Assembly: GCA_964610115.1 (NCBI GenBank)
Contig: CAZSUW010000107.1
Coordinates: 1-5,359 of the forward strand
Direction of reading: 5' to 3'
Source of the DNA: Litorimonas sp964610115
GTDB lineage: Bacteria > Pseudomonadota > Alphaproteobacteria > Caulobacterales > Maricaulaceae
DNA length: 5,359 bases
Each line of letters begins with the position of its first letter. Position 1 is the stretch's first letter. Made by a program: the position numbers and the translations under genes. This document shows positions 1 through 5,359 of the stretch, one piece after another. The notes under the pieces were generated by a model. It did no database searches, was not told the origin of the DNA, and saw only the letters and a program-made list of their open reading frames with translations.

Positions 1-1496
1 GTGCCGTCTTTGCTGGTGGCGAAGAATTGCTCACTGACCATGGAGGACGCATCGAACCAATCGGGCAGGCTTTGCATGGCTTTCGGATCCAGCGAGCCTG
101 TTGAGGTGTCGAGCACGTAAAGCGTGTCCGGCGTCAGGAAATCTTCGGCCTGCAAAAACGCAATGTCTGAATCAGAATTGGTCGCACCGACAGAGGCCGC
201 GCCATTCTCCGGCAGGTTGACGCGCTGCGAGGACCAGCTCTCCCCGTCAAAGTCATAAAGGTGAACCGCGCCTTTGACGTCGGTTGTCGTCCCGACAAGG
301 ACTTTAGACTTGGTGATCCCGTAGCCGTTCAGAGAAGACCGCGCATCCGGCACATAGACTTGGGTGACCGTGCCAATTTCACCATCCTCCATAAAGTCGT
401 CAATGCCAAAGCTGACGAGAGACCCGGTTGTGTTGCCGCGCCAATCTTCATTCAGGGCGACAAGAATTTGGCCTTTAAATTCGCCAATTAAATCGACTTT
501 TTCGGGCAAAGGCAGTTTGACCGGGTCCGCTAAGTCATCGCCATTACGCGGGAACCAGTGGATTTCTTTATCGTAAAACGTCTTGGACCGTTGCACCATG
601 ATCTCGCGCCGTCCATCGGACAGCTCCAACACAAAGGGCCAATAACCAACATCAGAGGCAGGGCCGTAGCCGATACGCGGGGCATCGCTTAGCGCCGTGC
701 CGCGCTTCCACAGGCGGGCTTCGCGCGGATAGCCGGAGTCCGTGAGGGAGGAGGCGGCCACCCCATCATAGTCCTGCTGCCCAAAATCCACCCCGATCAG
801 GACATGGTCTTCATCGACCCAGCTCAACGTGCCCTTGGATTCTGGGGCCATAAAGCCGTCATCGACGAAGGTCTTGCTGACCGTGTTAAATTCGCGGCGC
901 ACGACGGCGTCCTTGCCGCCATCGGACAGGTTGATCACACAATGCTCATAATCCGGGCCAAGGCAGGACACGCCTTTATAGACCCAGTTCTTGCCTTCGG
1001 CCTCAGAGAGCGCGTCCAGATCCAGCACGGTGTCCCAGTCTGGCGATCCGGCTAGATAAGCGTCTAATGGTGCGCGCCGCCATAGGCCCCGCACATTGGT
1101 TTCATCCTGCCAGAAATTATAGGCGAAATTCCCGCGGATCGTCGCATATTGAATGCGGTCTTCGGATTGCAGGATATTCAGCGCGTCGGTGTACAGCGTC
1201 TGATAGCGCGGATCGGATTTCAGGCGCTCAAGGCTGCGTGTGTTCCAGGCCTCGACCTCAGCCAGCGCCGCTTCGCCCTCAACCTCTTCCAGATAAAGGT
1301 GGTCAGCATCCGTTTGTCCGGCGCGGTCATAGGTGACGGGGACATAGTCGCTGATAGCGTCAGACATCGTTTCGGTGACGGCGCTCGCAGTATCGGTCAT
1401 AGCGTCTTTCATAGTCTCCGTTGTGTCAGAAGCTGAACAAGCCGCCAGCGCCATCAGGCTGGCCGCCCCCAATAGGCTTTTTAGATGTCGGGACAT
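1..1496 (-). CDS. Prolyl oligopeptidase family (S9A) lipoprotein, 3'-truncated by window edge
   Basis: Reading in from the right, 498 complete codons run without a stop to the left edge. Residues 1-20 are a lipoprotein signal ending in the lipobox L17-A-A-C20, so the protein is probably anchored in the envelope. Residues 21-50 are a Ser/Thr/Asp/Met-rich linker. After it come S9A hallmarks: HLYLEEVEGEAALAEVEAWN (66-85), NFWQDETNVRGLWRR (127-141), WDTVLDLDAL (154-163) and a C178/C186 pair in a context common in this subfamily. A beta-propeller region follows. The last residues, SEQFFATSKDGT, match the linker that leads into the alpha/beta-hydrolase domain. Family members are about 700 residues, so the roughly 200-residue catalytic domain with Ser/Asp/His lies outside the window; activity cannot be judged. 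In this family the enzyme cleaves short peptides after proline. The start ATG (1494-1496) is preceded by GGAGAG with a 4-nt spacer. It is transcribed divergently from the serine hydrolase gene. Family assignment is firm; substrate is unknown. Confidence 0.93.
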   Translation of the reverse strand, partial: MSRHLKSLLGAASLMALAACSASDTTETMKDAMTDTASAVTETMSDAISDYVPVTYDRAGQTDADHLYLEEVEGEAALAEVEAWNTRSLERLKSDPRYQTLYTDALNILQSEDRIQYATIRGNFAYNFWQDETNVRGLWRRAPLDAYLAGSPDWDTVLDLDALSEAEGKNWVYKGVSCLGPDYEHCVINLSDGGKDAVVRREFNTVSKTFVDDGFMAPESKGTLSWVDEDHVLIGVDFGQQDYDGVAASSLTDSGYPREARLWKRGTALSDAPRIGYGPASDVGYWPFVLELSDGRREIMVQRSKTFYDKEIHWFPRNGDDLADPVKLPLPEKVDLIGEFKGQILVALNEDWRGNTTGSLVSFGIDDFMEDGEIGTVTQVYVPDARSSLNGYGITKSKVLVGTTTDVKGAVHLYDFDGESWSSQRVNLPENGAASVGATNSDSDIAFLQAEDFLTPDTLYVLDTSTGSLDPKAMQSLPDWFDASSMVSEQFFATSKDG

Positions 1497-1500
1497 GTCA

Positions 1501-1506
1501 CTCTCC
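1501..1506 (-). promoter_or_regulatory. Ribosome binding site of the S9A peptidase gene
   Basis: On the minus strand this reads GGAGAG, followed by TGAC and the ATG. The purine-rich match to the 16S tail, 4 nt from the start, fixes the start codon that yields a well-formed lipoprotein signal peptide. Confidence 0.7.
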
Positions 1507-1520
1507 ATTCAAGGCAAGAT

Positions 1521-1537
1521 GTGTAATAGAATTACGC
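1521..1537. promoter_or_regulatory. AT-rich palindrome in the divergent intergenic region; candidate operator/promoter core
   Basis: The 95-bp gap between the divergent S9A and S12 genes contains GTAAT-AGA-ATTAC (1523-1535), a perfect 5-bp inverted repeat around a 3-nt centre. It extends to 1521/1537 with one G-C pair beyond a mismatch. TAGAAT at 1527-1532 also resembles a -10 hexamer for the plus strand, but no convincing -35 element sits 16-18 bp upstream. Its location between two start codons fits a site controlling one or both promoters. A 5-bp arm in AT-rich DNA can occur by chance, so this is only a candidate. Confidence 0.3.
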
Positions 1538-1591
1538 GGCTCTGTAGCGCGATGGGTTGGCAAAGAGCAAGCCATACGGCACTAACGCGAC

Positions 1592-2761
1592 ATGATTTCA
1601 CGTCGCGACACACTATTGGGCTTATCTGGCTTGTCCACACTGGCCGTCTTTCCAGGCGGGTGTTCGGGCCCGCGCGTGACCACGCCGGGGCAGGGGTTTA
1701 TCCTCAAACAGGGGGGTGAGACCGTTCTCTCTGAGCTCAGCGGCTATGCGCAAGGCGGGGCTTTCACGGCAGAGCGCCCATTTCGGGTTGCCTCGATCAC
1801 AAAAGCCTTTGTGGCAGAACTGGTGCGCGCACTAAAACGCAATGGCGGGGTCACGGGACAGGAAGATGCAACCCTTATCGATGAACGCCTGCGCCACCCC
1901 GAATTTACTGATATAGCTATCACGCTGGACATGCTGATCCAGCATCGCTCTGGCCTGCGCGATCCAGAGGTCTATTGGATGGCGGCACCGGGGGATATTC
2001 GCGATTTGATTGTCCCGGAAATTTTCGAAGTCCGGTCAAAGCCGGGCGACGCGTTTCGCTATAGTAATTTCAATTACGGCCTCGCAGCGACCCTGATTGA
2101 AATCGTAACCGGCGAACGGATTGATGAATTATTCCGCGATCTCGTCGCGACCCCTTTAGGTCTGGATATAGGCCTGAACTGGTCTGGAGTCAGCGCGGCG
2201 CGACGTCAGGCGGGCATGCCGCTTTTTAGGGGTGCGGACGGCGCGTGGGAGGTTCAAGTCGACGATACCGACATGCTCTCCGATCCGCTAAATGCGCTTT
2301 TGCACGAAGACGGCTGGACGCTGGACGACTATAGGCCAGGACAGAATGGCACGCTCTTTTCTCCGCAAGGTGGCCTGCGCGCCAGCCTGTCCGACCTGTT
2401 GCGCTTTGGCGAAGAGGTTTTGCTGAAACAGGCCGCGCTCTGGAACCCGCTCTGGGAATGGGACGGCCTGCCCACATCCTCTGGTCCCAGCGAAGGCGGT
2501 CACTTCGTTGCCTTTGGTGACGGGCTTTATATTTATCCCGAAGACATATCGCCGATCCGTGGCGTGCGCTTAGTGGGTCATCACGGCGAGGCCTATGGCG
2601 CCTATTGCGGGCTATGGGTTGCGCCGGACCACGACGCTGTTTTCGTACACGCTGATCTGGGCAGCCCGCCCAATGGCCCGGGTCGCGTCTTGGGTCCGCC
2701 GGAAAACACGGCCTATGCAGCGACGGCCTTCGCTCGTGCTGGGGCGCTCTTAAATCCGTGA
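1592..2761 (+). CDS. Serine hydrolase, beta-lactamase/D-Ala-D-Ala carboxypeptidase fold (S12), Tat-exported
   Basis: This 389-residue protein has the three active-site elements of the class C beta-lactamase-like superfamily (Pfam Beta-lactamase, PF00144). They are S68-I-T-K71 with the nucleophile and general base, Y157-S-N159, and H330-H-G332 in place of KTG. Supporting conserved stretches are HRSGL (118-122), PGDAFRYSN (151-159) and FSPQGGLRASLSDLLRFG (256-273). The N-terminus has a twin-arginine signal, S3-R-R-D-T-L-L9, then a hydrophobic stretch and a cysteine at 24 in PGGC. That may be a lipidation site, although proline at -3 is unlike a standard lipobox. Relatives include esterases, D-aminopeptidases and carboxypeptidases. 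The HxG third motif argues against calling it a true beta-lactamase, and the substrate is open. An in-frame TAA at 1583-1585 makes this ATG the first possible start. No Shine-Dalgarno is visible. dapF follows after 40 nt. Confidence 0.92.
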   Translation: MISRRDTLLGLSGLSTLAVFPGGCSGPRVTTPGQGFILKQGGETVLSELSGYAQGGAFTAERPFRVASITKAFVAELVRALKRNGGVTGQEDATLIDERLRHPEFTDIAITLDMLIQHRSGLRDPEVYWMAAPGDIRDLIVPEIFEVRSKPGDAFRYSNFNYGLAATLIEIVTGERIDELFRDLVATPLGLDIGLNWSGVSAARRQAGMPLFRGADGAWEVQVDDTDMLSDPLNALLHEDGWTLDDYRPGQNGTLFSPQGGLRASLSDLLRFGEEVLLKQAALWNPLWEWDGLPTSSGPSEGGHFVAFGDGLYIYPEDISPIRGVRLVGHHGEAYGAYCGLWVAPDHDAVFVHADLGSPPNGPGRVLGPPENTAYAATAFARAGALLNP

Positions 2762-2801
2762 GGGTCAGAGCCCGCTTGTAAAGTCGCCGCCAAGACGCCA
2801 G

Positions 2802-3674
2802 ATGATCGGCATGGCGGGTCTTCCCTTTTTGATTATGAACGGCGCGGGCAATCGCTTCGGCGTATTCGATGCACGGACACAGCCGGACTTCGCCCTGTCC
2901 GATGCGCAAGTCGCCGCTATGGCCAAACCTGGTAGTGCGGTCATGGGCCCGAAAGGCGCGGATCAGCTGATCATTCTGCGCGCGCCCAAATCAAACAGCG
3001 CGCACATCTTCATGGAAATCCGCAACCAAAAAGGGTTCGAAGTCGATGCCTGTGGCAATGCTACACGCTGTGCGGCTTGGCTCTATATGGAAGAGATGGG
3101 TACAGATCGCTGCACGGTGGAAACCAATGACGGATTGCTGCATTGCACGCGCGCGGGCGATCTGTCGGTGGCGGTCGATATGGGCCCGCCTAAGCTAGAC
3201 TGGGCACAAATCCCCTTAAAAGAACCCATGCACACCCATCATATTGATGTGAAGCTAGGGCCGATTGATGACCCGACCTTGTCAAATCCCGGCGCGGTCA
3301 GCATGGGCAATCCGCATTGCGTTTTCTTTGTCGAAGATTTTGAGACCGTGAAGCCCCATCTGGCGGGACCGATGGTAGAATTTCACCCGCTTTTTCCCGA
3401 ACAGGCCAATGTCGGTTTCGCGATTGTCGAAGCCCCCAATGAAACAGGGATGGACCGCATCCGCTTAAAAGTCTGGGAACGCGGCGTCGGCATGACGCTG
3501 GCCTGCGGAACGGGGGCTTGCGCGGCACTGGTGGCGGCGCATCGCCAGCACCGGGCCGGACGCAAAGCCGTTGTCGTTGTGGATGGCGGCGAACTGACGA
3601 TAGAATGGCGAGAGGCCGATGATCATGTGATTATGACCGGGCCGGTGGAGCTAGAAGCGCGCGGGACGCTTTAA
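2802..3674 (+). CDS. dapF: Diaminopimelate epimerase
   Basis: This cytoplasmic, cofactor-independent racemase interconverts LL- and meso-2,6-diaminopimelate. The product supplies peptidoglycan cross-linking and lysine synthesis. The 290 residues are close to the family's usual 270-290. The two catalytic cysteines are C84 in DACGNATRC and C235 in LACGTGAC. Substrate-binding elements are also present: MNGAGNRF with N13 near the N-terminus, GNPH (169-172), N203 in QANVGF and E227-R228 in WERGVG. Two positions differ from the commonest form: GNRF instead of GNDF, and ERGVGMT instead of ERGVGET. The start could be this ATG or the in-frame ATG at 2811. The second gives MAGLPFLIMNG, closer to the usual short leader before the first strand. 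Neither has a clear Shine-Dalgarno. The gene lies 40 nt after the S12 hydrolase and 56 nt before the first SIMPL gene, measured to its ATG at 3731. No truncation or frameshift is seen. Confidence 0.97.
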   Translation: MIGMAGLPFLIMNGAGNRFGVFDARTQPDFALSDAQVAAMAKPGSAVMGPKGADQLIILRAPKSNSAHIFMEIRNQKGFEVDACGNATRCAAWLYMEEMGTDRCTVETNDGLLHCTRAGDLSVAVDMGPPKLDWAQIPLKEPMHTHHIDVKLGPIDDPTLSNPGAVSMGNPHCVFFVEDFETVKPHLAGPMVEFHPLFPEQANVGFAIVEAPNETGMDRIRLKVWERGVGMTLACGTGACAALVAAHRQHRAGRKAVVVVDGGELTIEWREADDHVIMTGPVELEARGTL

Positions 3675-3679
3675 ACTCT

Positions 3680-3701
3680 CGCTTGATCGGGGCTTCAAGC
3701 G
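3680..3701 (+). repeat. Perfect 7-bp inverted repeat just after dapF (possible weak terminator or processing hairpin)
   Basis: CGCTTGA (3680-3686) and TCAAGCG (3695-3701) are exact reverse complements around the 8-nt loop TCGGGGCT, starting 5 nt after the dapF stop. There is no T-tract after the stem, so a classical intrinsic terminator is unlikely. It could instead mark an mRNA 3' end, a processing site or an attenuation point between dapF and the SIMPL genes. Confidence 0.45.
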
Positions 3702-3710
3702 CGCTAAGGT

Positions 3711-3728
3711 TGAGGTCGGAGGACCTCA
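3711..3728 (+). promoter_or_regulatory. Hairpin carrying the Shine-Dalgarno of the first SIMPL gene in its loop
   Basis: TGAGGTC (3711-3717) and GACCTCA (3722-3728) are exact reverse complements around the 4-nt loop GGAG (3718-3721). The Shine-Dalgarno GGAGG is 3718-3722, 8 nt before the ATG at 3731, so the loop and first stem base of the 3' arm are the ribosome binding site. The stem ends 2 nt before the start codon. Either loop presentation or structural hindrance of initiation is possible. The strong Shine-Dalgarno also decides the start of the gene. Confidence 0.55.
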
Positions 3729-3730
3729 CT

Positions 3731-4570
3731 ATGTCTCGCTTATCTTATCTCTCTGGCACCGCCCTCTGTGCGCTCGCTTTATCCGCATGTCAGCCCGCGA
3801 CGGTGGCGCAGCCAGACACTATCGCCAAAGATGAAATCAAAACCTTACGCGTCACCGGGGTCGGTGAAGTTTCGGTCAAACCGGATCAGTTCGTCTTGTC
3901 CGGCGCGGTGATCCGCCGCGCGGATGAGGCGCGCACCGCGATGAACGACCTTGCCGATGTCGTGAACGCCATGCAAGCCTTCGCCGCGGATGAGCCCACG
4001 CTCACGGGTCGCGACTTCACCTTTGCTTCGGCCAATACAGTTGGTGTGAAAGACCCGGCTTGCTTGCTATTTAATCAAGAGGCCAACCGCACCAATGCGA
4101 CCTTGCGCCCCGGCGAACGTCGCGTGGTCAAGCGTGTCTGCGAAGATGTGGCGCAGCAATCCTCGCTGACCTTCACCTTTACGGGCAGCCCGCCGGACCG
4201 CGCGGGCGAGGCCTTAGCGGGCTTTAGCGCGGCAGGGGCCGTGCGCTTAAAACTGGATGGCTATAAGATCGACAATCTGGACGCGGTAGAACTGCAAGCT
4301 GGCGAGCTCGCCATCGCCAATGCCCGCGAAAAGGCAGAGCGTCTGGCGGCAGCAGGCGGGGCGAAGATAACGGGTGTTCTGGACTTGAACGCCTTTAACA
4401 CAACCTACGCCCAAGGCACGGCCCGACCGCCCATCATCAATACGAGCGGGGCCGGCGAAAGCGAAAGCCTGATTGATGGCGGTGATCCGGTGGACGTGAC
4501 CGCGCTGAATCTGGAAGCGGGCGAACAAACGGTTAGCGCGGCGATCGAGCTGGAGTTTACCTATGAATAG
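3731..4570 (+). CDS. SIMPL-domain (DUF541/YggE-like) lipoprotein, first of a tandem pair
   Basis: The 279-residue product begins with a lipoprotein signal ending in L17-S-A-C20, followed by QP. The mature protein is one SIMPL domain (PF04402). It opens with LRVTGVGEVSVKPDQFVLSG (39-58). A helix follows at about 185-210, ending AREKAERLAAAGGAKITGVL, which is the family's usual helix-glycine-strand signature. The domain closes with LEAGEQTVSAAIELEFTYE (261-279), a very typical family C-terminus. The domain is interrupted at about 108-140 by a segment flanked by C111 and C137, in DPACLLFN and KRVCED. These two and the lipid cysteine are the only cysteines in the mature chain, so a disulfide is plausible. 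SIMPL proteins are periplasmic or outer-membrane; YggE has been linked to oxidative stress, but the biochemical role is unsettled. The ATG has GGAGG 8 nt upstream. A TTG start 48 nt earlier would bury the signal peptide. Its stop overlaps the start of the second SIMPL gene. Confidence 0.88.
   Translation: MSRLSYLSGTALCALALSACQPATVAQPDTIAKDEIKTLRVTGVGEVSVKPDQFVLSGAVIRRADEARTAMNDLADVVNAMQAFAADEPTLTGRDFTFASANTVGVKDPACLLFNQEANRTNATLRPGERRVVKRVCEDVAQQSSLTFTFTGSPPDRAGEALAGFSAAGAVRLKLDGYKIDNLDAVELQAGELAIANAREKAERLAAAGGAKITGVLDLNAFNTTYAQGTARPPIINTSGAGESESLIDGGDPVDVTALNLEAGEQTVSAAIELEFTYE
4552..4555 (+). promoter_or_regulatory. Ribosome binding site of the second SIMPL gene, inside the first
   Basis: GGAG lies within the last codons of the preceding gene, 7 nt before the ATG at 4563. 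With the 8-nt gene overlap it supports coupled translation and fixes the start. Confidence 0.65.
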
Positions 4571-5359
4571 GCGTGTGCTTTTCTTGGGTGTTGCTGGCTT
4601 CATCCTGTCCGCGTGCCAGCCTGTCAGCACGGGGTCCGATACGCCGATCCTGATCGACCTTGGTGATGCGAATAGCTATGCCGCGTGGCTGAAAGAAACA
4701 GGTCAGACAGTGGACCCGCTACCCTTCCACGCTGACCCGCTGGATGTGTCCGCCACGGGCGAAGTGCGGGCGACCCCGGATGTGGCCGTGATCACGGCGA
4801 CCTTATCGGCGGAAGACCCGAACGAATCCCGCGCGCTCGACGGGGTGAGCGCGCAGGTCAATGCTGTGCAAGCGGCGTTAGAGGCCTATCAGGTCGAAAC
4901 CGGCTTCACGGCCATTAGCTCTGAGGTCAAAAGAGACCAAGCCTGTCTCAATCATAATCGCGACGCGCGGCAACGCCATCAGCTGATCCGAAGCGATTAT
5001 TGGTTCAATAAACGTTTGGATGATCGCGGCGATACAGAAACGCGCCGTCGTCCGGCGCGTCCGCGCATTGCACAGAAAGTCTGTGCAGCCGAAGAGATCC
5101 GCGTCTTTACCCAAATGGTTGTGCGTATTCAGCCCGCCGCTGTGGCCGGTGATGTGCTGGTCGCGCTGGGTGAGGCGGGGGCTGAAGATGCGCAATTGGC
5201 AGGCTATGACTTTTCCGATTATGACAGCCTCTATCAGACGGCCGCCAGCCGCGCCGTCAGTCAGGCTAAAACCAAGGCAGAGGCCGTGGCCAAAGGGGCG
5301 GGCGGGACGCTGGGCGAATTGTTGGAGATGAGTGTGGATCGTCCCGCGCGCCTCCGCCG
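4563..5359 (+). CDS. Second SIMPL-domain-like lipoprotein, 3'-truncated by window edge
   Basis: The frame is open for 265 complete codons to the right edge. It starts at an ATG that overlaps the previous gene's stop by 8 nt (ATGAATAG). The signal peptide ends L15-S-A-C18 followed by QP, the same LSACQP junction as in its neighbour. After a 40-residue mature leader, residues 60-80 (LDVSATGEVRATPDVAVITAT) match the first strand region of SIMPL domains. A helix at about 225-246 leads to GAGGTLGELLEM (246-257), the family's late helix-glycine-strand element. The central insertion is longer than in the first protein: C128 in DQACLNHN to C174 in QKVCAA, with 45 residues between. It is rich in Arg and charged residues (for example RRRPARPR, 161-168). 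C18, C128 and C174 are the only cysteines seen. The final strand lies beyond the window. It appears to be a diverged paralogue of the first gene. Similarity was judged by eye, so the domain call is less firm than for the first. Confidence 0.82.
   Translation, partial: MNRRVLFLGVAGFILSACQPVSTGSDTPILIDLGDANSYAAWLKETGQTVDPLPFHADPLDVSATGEVRATPDVAVITATLSAEDPNESRALDGVSAQVNAVQAALEAYQVETGFTAISSEVKRDQACLNHNRDARQRHQLIRSDYWFNKRLDDRGDTETRRRPARPRIAQKVCAAEEIRVFTQMVVRIQPAAVAGDVLVALGEAGAEDAQLAGYDFSDYDSLYQTAASRAVSQAKTKAEAVAKGAGGTLGELLEMSVDRPARLR

Noticed and set aside
261..1719. Several plus-strand open frames of 70-114 codons opposite and beside the S9A peptidase gene.
   Set aside because: The minus strand carries a continuous frame of 498 codons with clear S9A motifs. 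The plus-strand frames overlap each other and show low-complexity, Arg/Pro-rich translations.
1592..2761. Calling the S12 protein a class C beta-lactamase (ampC).
   Set aside because: SxxK and YSN are present, but the third motif is HHG rather than KTG. The overall sequence resembles the broad serine hydrolase group, so a resistance function is not supported.
2762..2801. A terminator or promoter between the serine hydrolase and dapF.
   Set aside because: The 40-nt gap has no inverted repeat with a T-tract and no recognisable -35/-10 pair. Read-through is the simplest reading.
2226..2909. A 227-codon open frame on the minus strand opposite the serine hydrolase and dapF start.
   Set aside because: Its translation is rich in Arg, Pro and His with no recognisable domain, as expected of the complement of a GC-rich gene. 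It lies fully against two well-supported genes.
3680..3701. An intrinsic terminator after dapF.
   Set aside because: The 7-bp stem is perfect but only moderately GC-rich, and it is followed by GCTAAGGTTG with no T-run. I kept it as an inverted repeat only.
3683..3730. An upstream TTG start that would extend the first SIMPL protein by 16 residues.
   Set aside because: It would place residues such as SSALRLRSEDLT before the signal peptide. It also ignores the strong GGAGG at 3718-3722, which is correctly spaced for the ATG at 3731 and gives a standard lipoprotein signal.
4247..4630. A 127-codon minus-strand open frame across the SIMPL gene junction.
   Set aside because: It is antisense to two real coding frames, has no family features and no ribosome binding site that I could identify.
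4878..5331. Open frames on both strands (4878-5195 minus, 5020-5331 plus) near the right edge.
   Set aside because: Both are shadows of the second SIMPL-like gene, whose frame is continuous to the window end with a lipoprotein signal and domain features.

Overview
The window looks like an ordinary chromosomal segment of an alphaproteobacterium. The base composition is moderately GC-rich, and the DapF uses the CGNATRC form of its first catalytic motif. The lipoprotein-rich content (prolyl oligopeptidase, serine hydrolase and SIMPL-domain lipoproteins) suits Caulobacterales/Maricaulales-like or related marine lineages. That placement is inference from protein style; no 16S rRNA or other phylogenetic marker is present.

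Layout. From 1 to 1496 on the minus strand lies the N-terminal two thirds of a lipoprotein prolyl oligopeptidase (peptidase family S9A). It runs off the left edge before its catalytic triad. A 95-bp divergent intergenic region (1497-1591) holds a small AT-rich palindrome. Everything to the right is on the plus strand: an S12/beta-lactamase-fold serine hydrolase with a twin-arginine signal (1592-2761), diaminopimelate epimerase dapF (2802-3674), and two tandem SIMPL-domain lipoproteins (3731-4570 and 4563-5359). The second SIMPL gene runs off the right edge and overlaps the first by 8 nt. Gene spacings of 40, 56 and -8 nt suggest a co-directional transcription unit. Two perfect 7-bp inverted repeats between dapF and the first SIMPL gene may make a processing, attenuation or translational control point there.

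How the genes may work together. DapF makes meso-diaminopimelate for peptidoglycan and lysine. The other four products all carry export signals: three clear lipoprotein signals and one Tat signal that may also be a lipoprotein signal. The shared theme is the cell envelope, but no pathway joining the five is demonstrated by the sequence.

The part most worth a second look is the SIMPL pair. Both mature proteins have exactly three visible cysteines: the lipidated one and a pair flanking a variable-length insertion with a shared D-x-A-C-L-x-x-N ... K-x-V-C frame. The first SIMPL gene also has its Shine-Dalgarno sequence in the loop of a perfect hairpin. No tRNA, rRNA, CRISPR array, insertion sequence or phage gene was seen, and there is no gene-free stretch longer than 95 bp.
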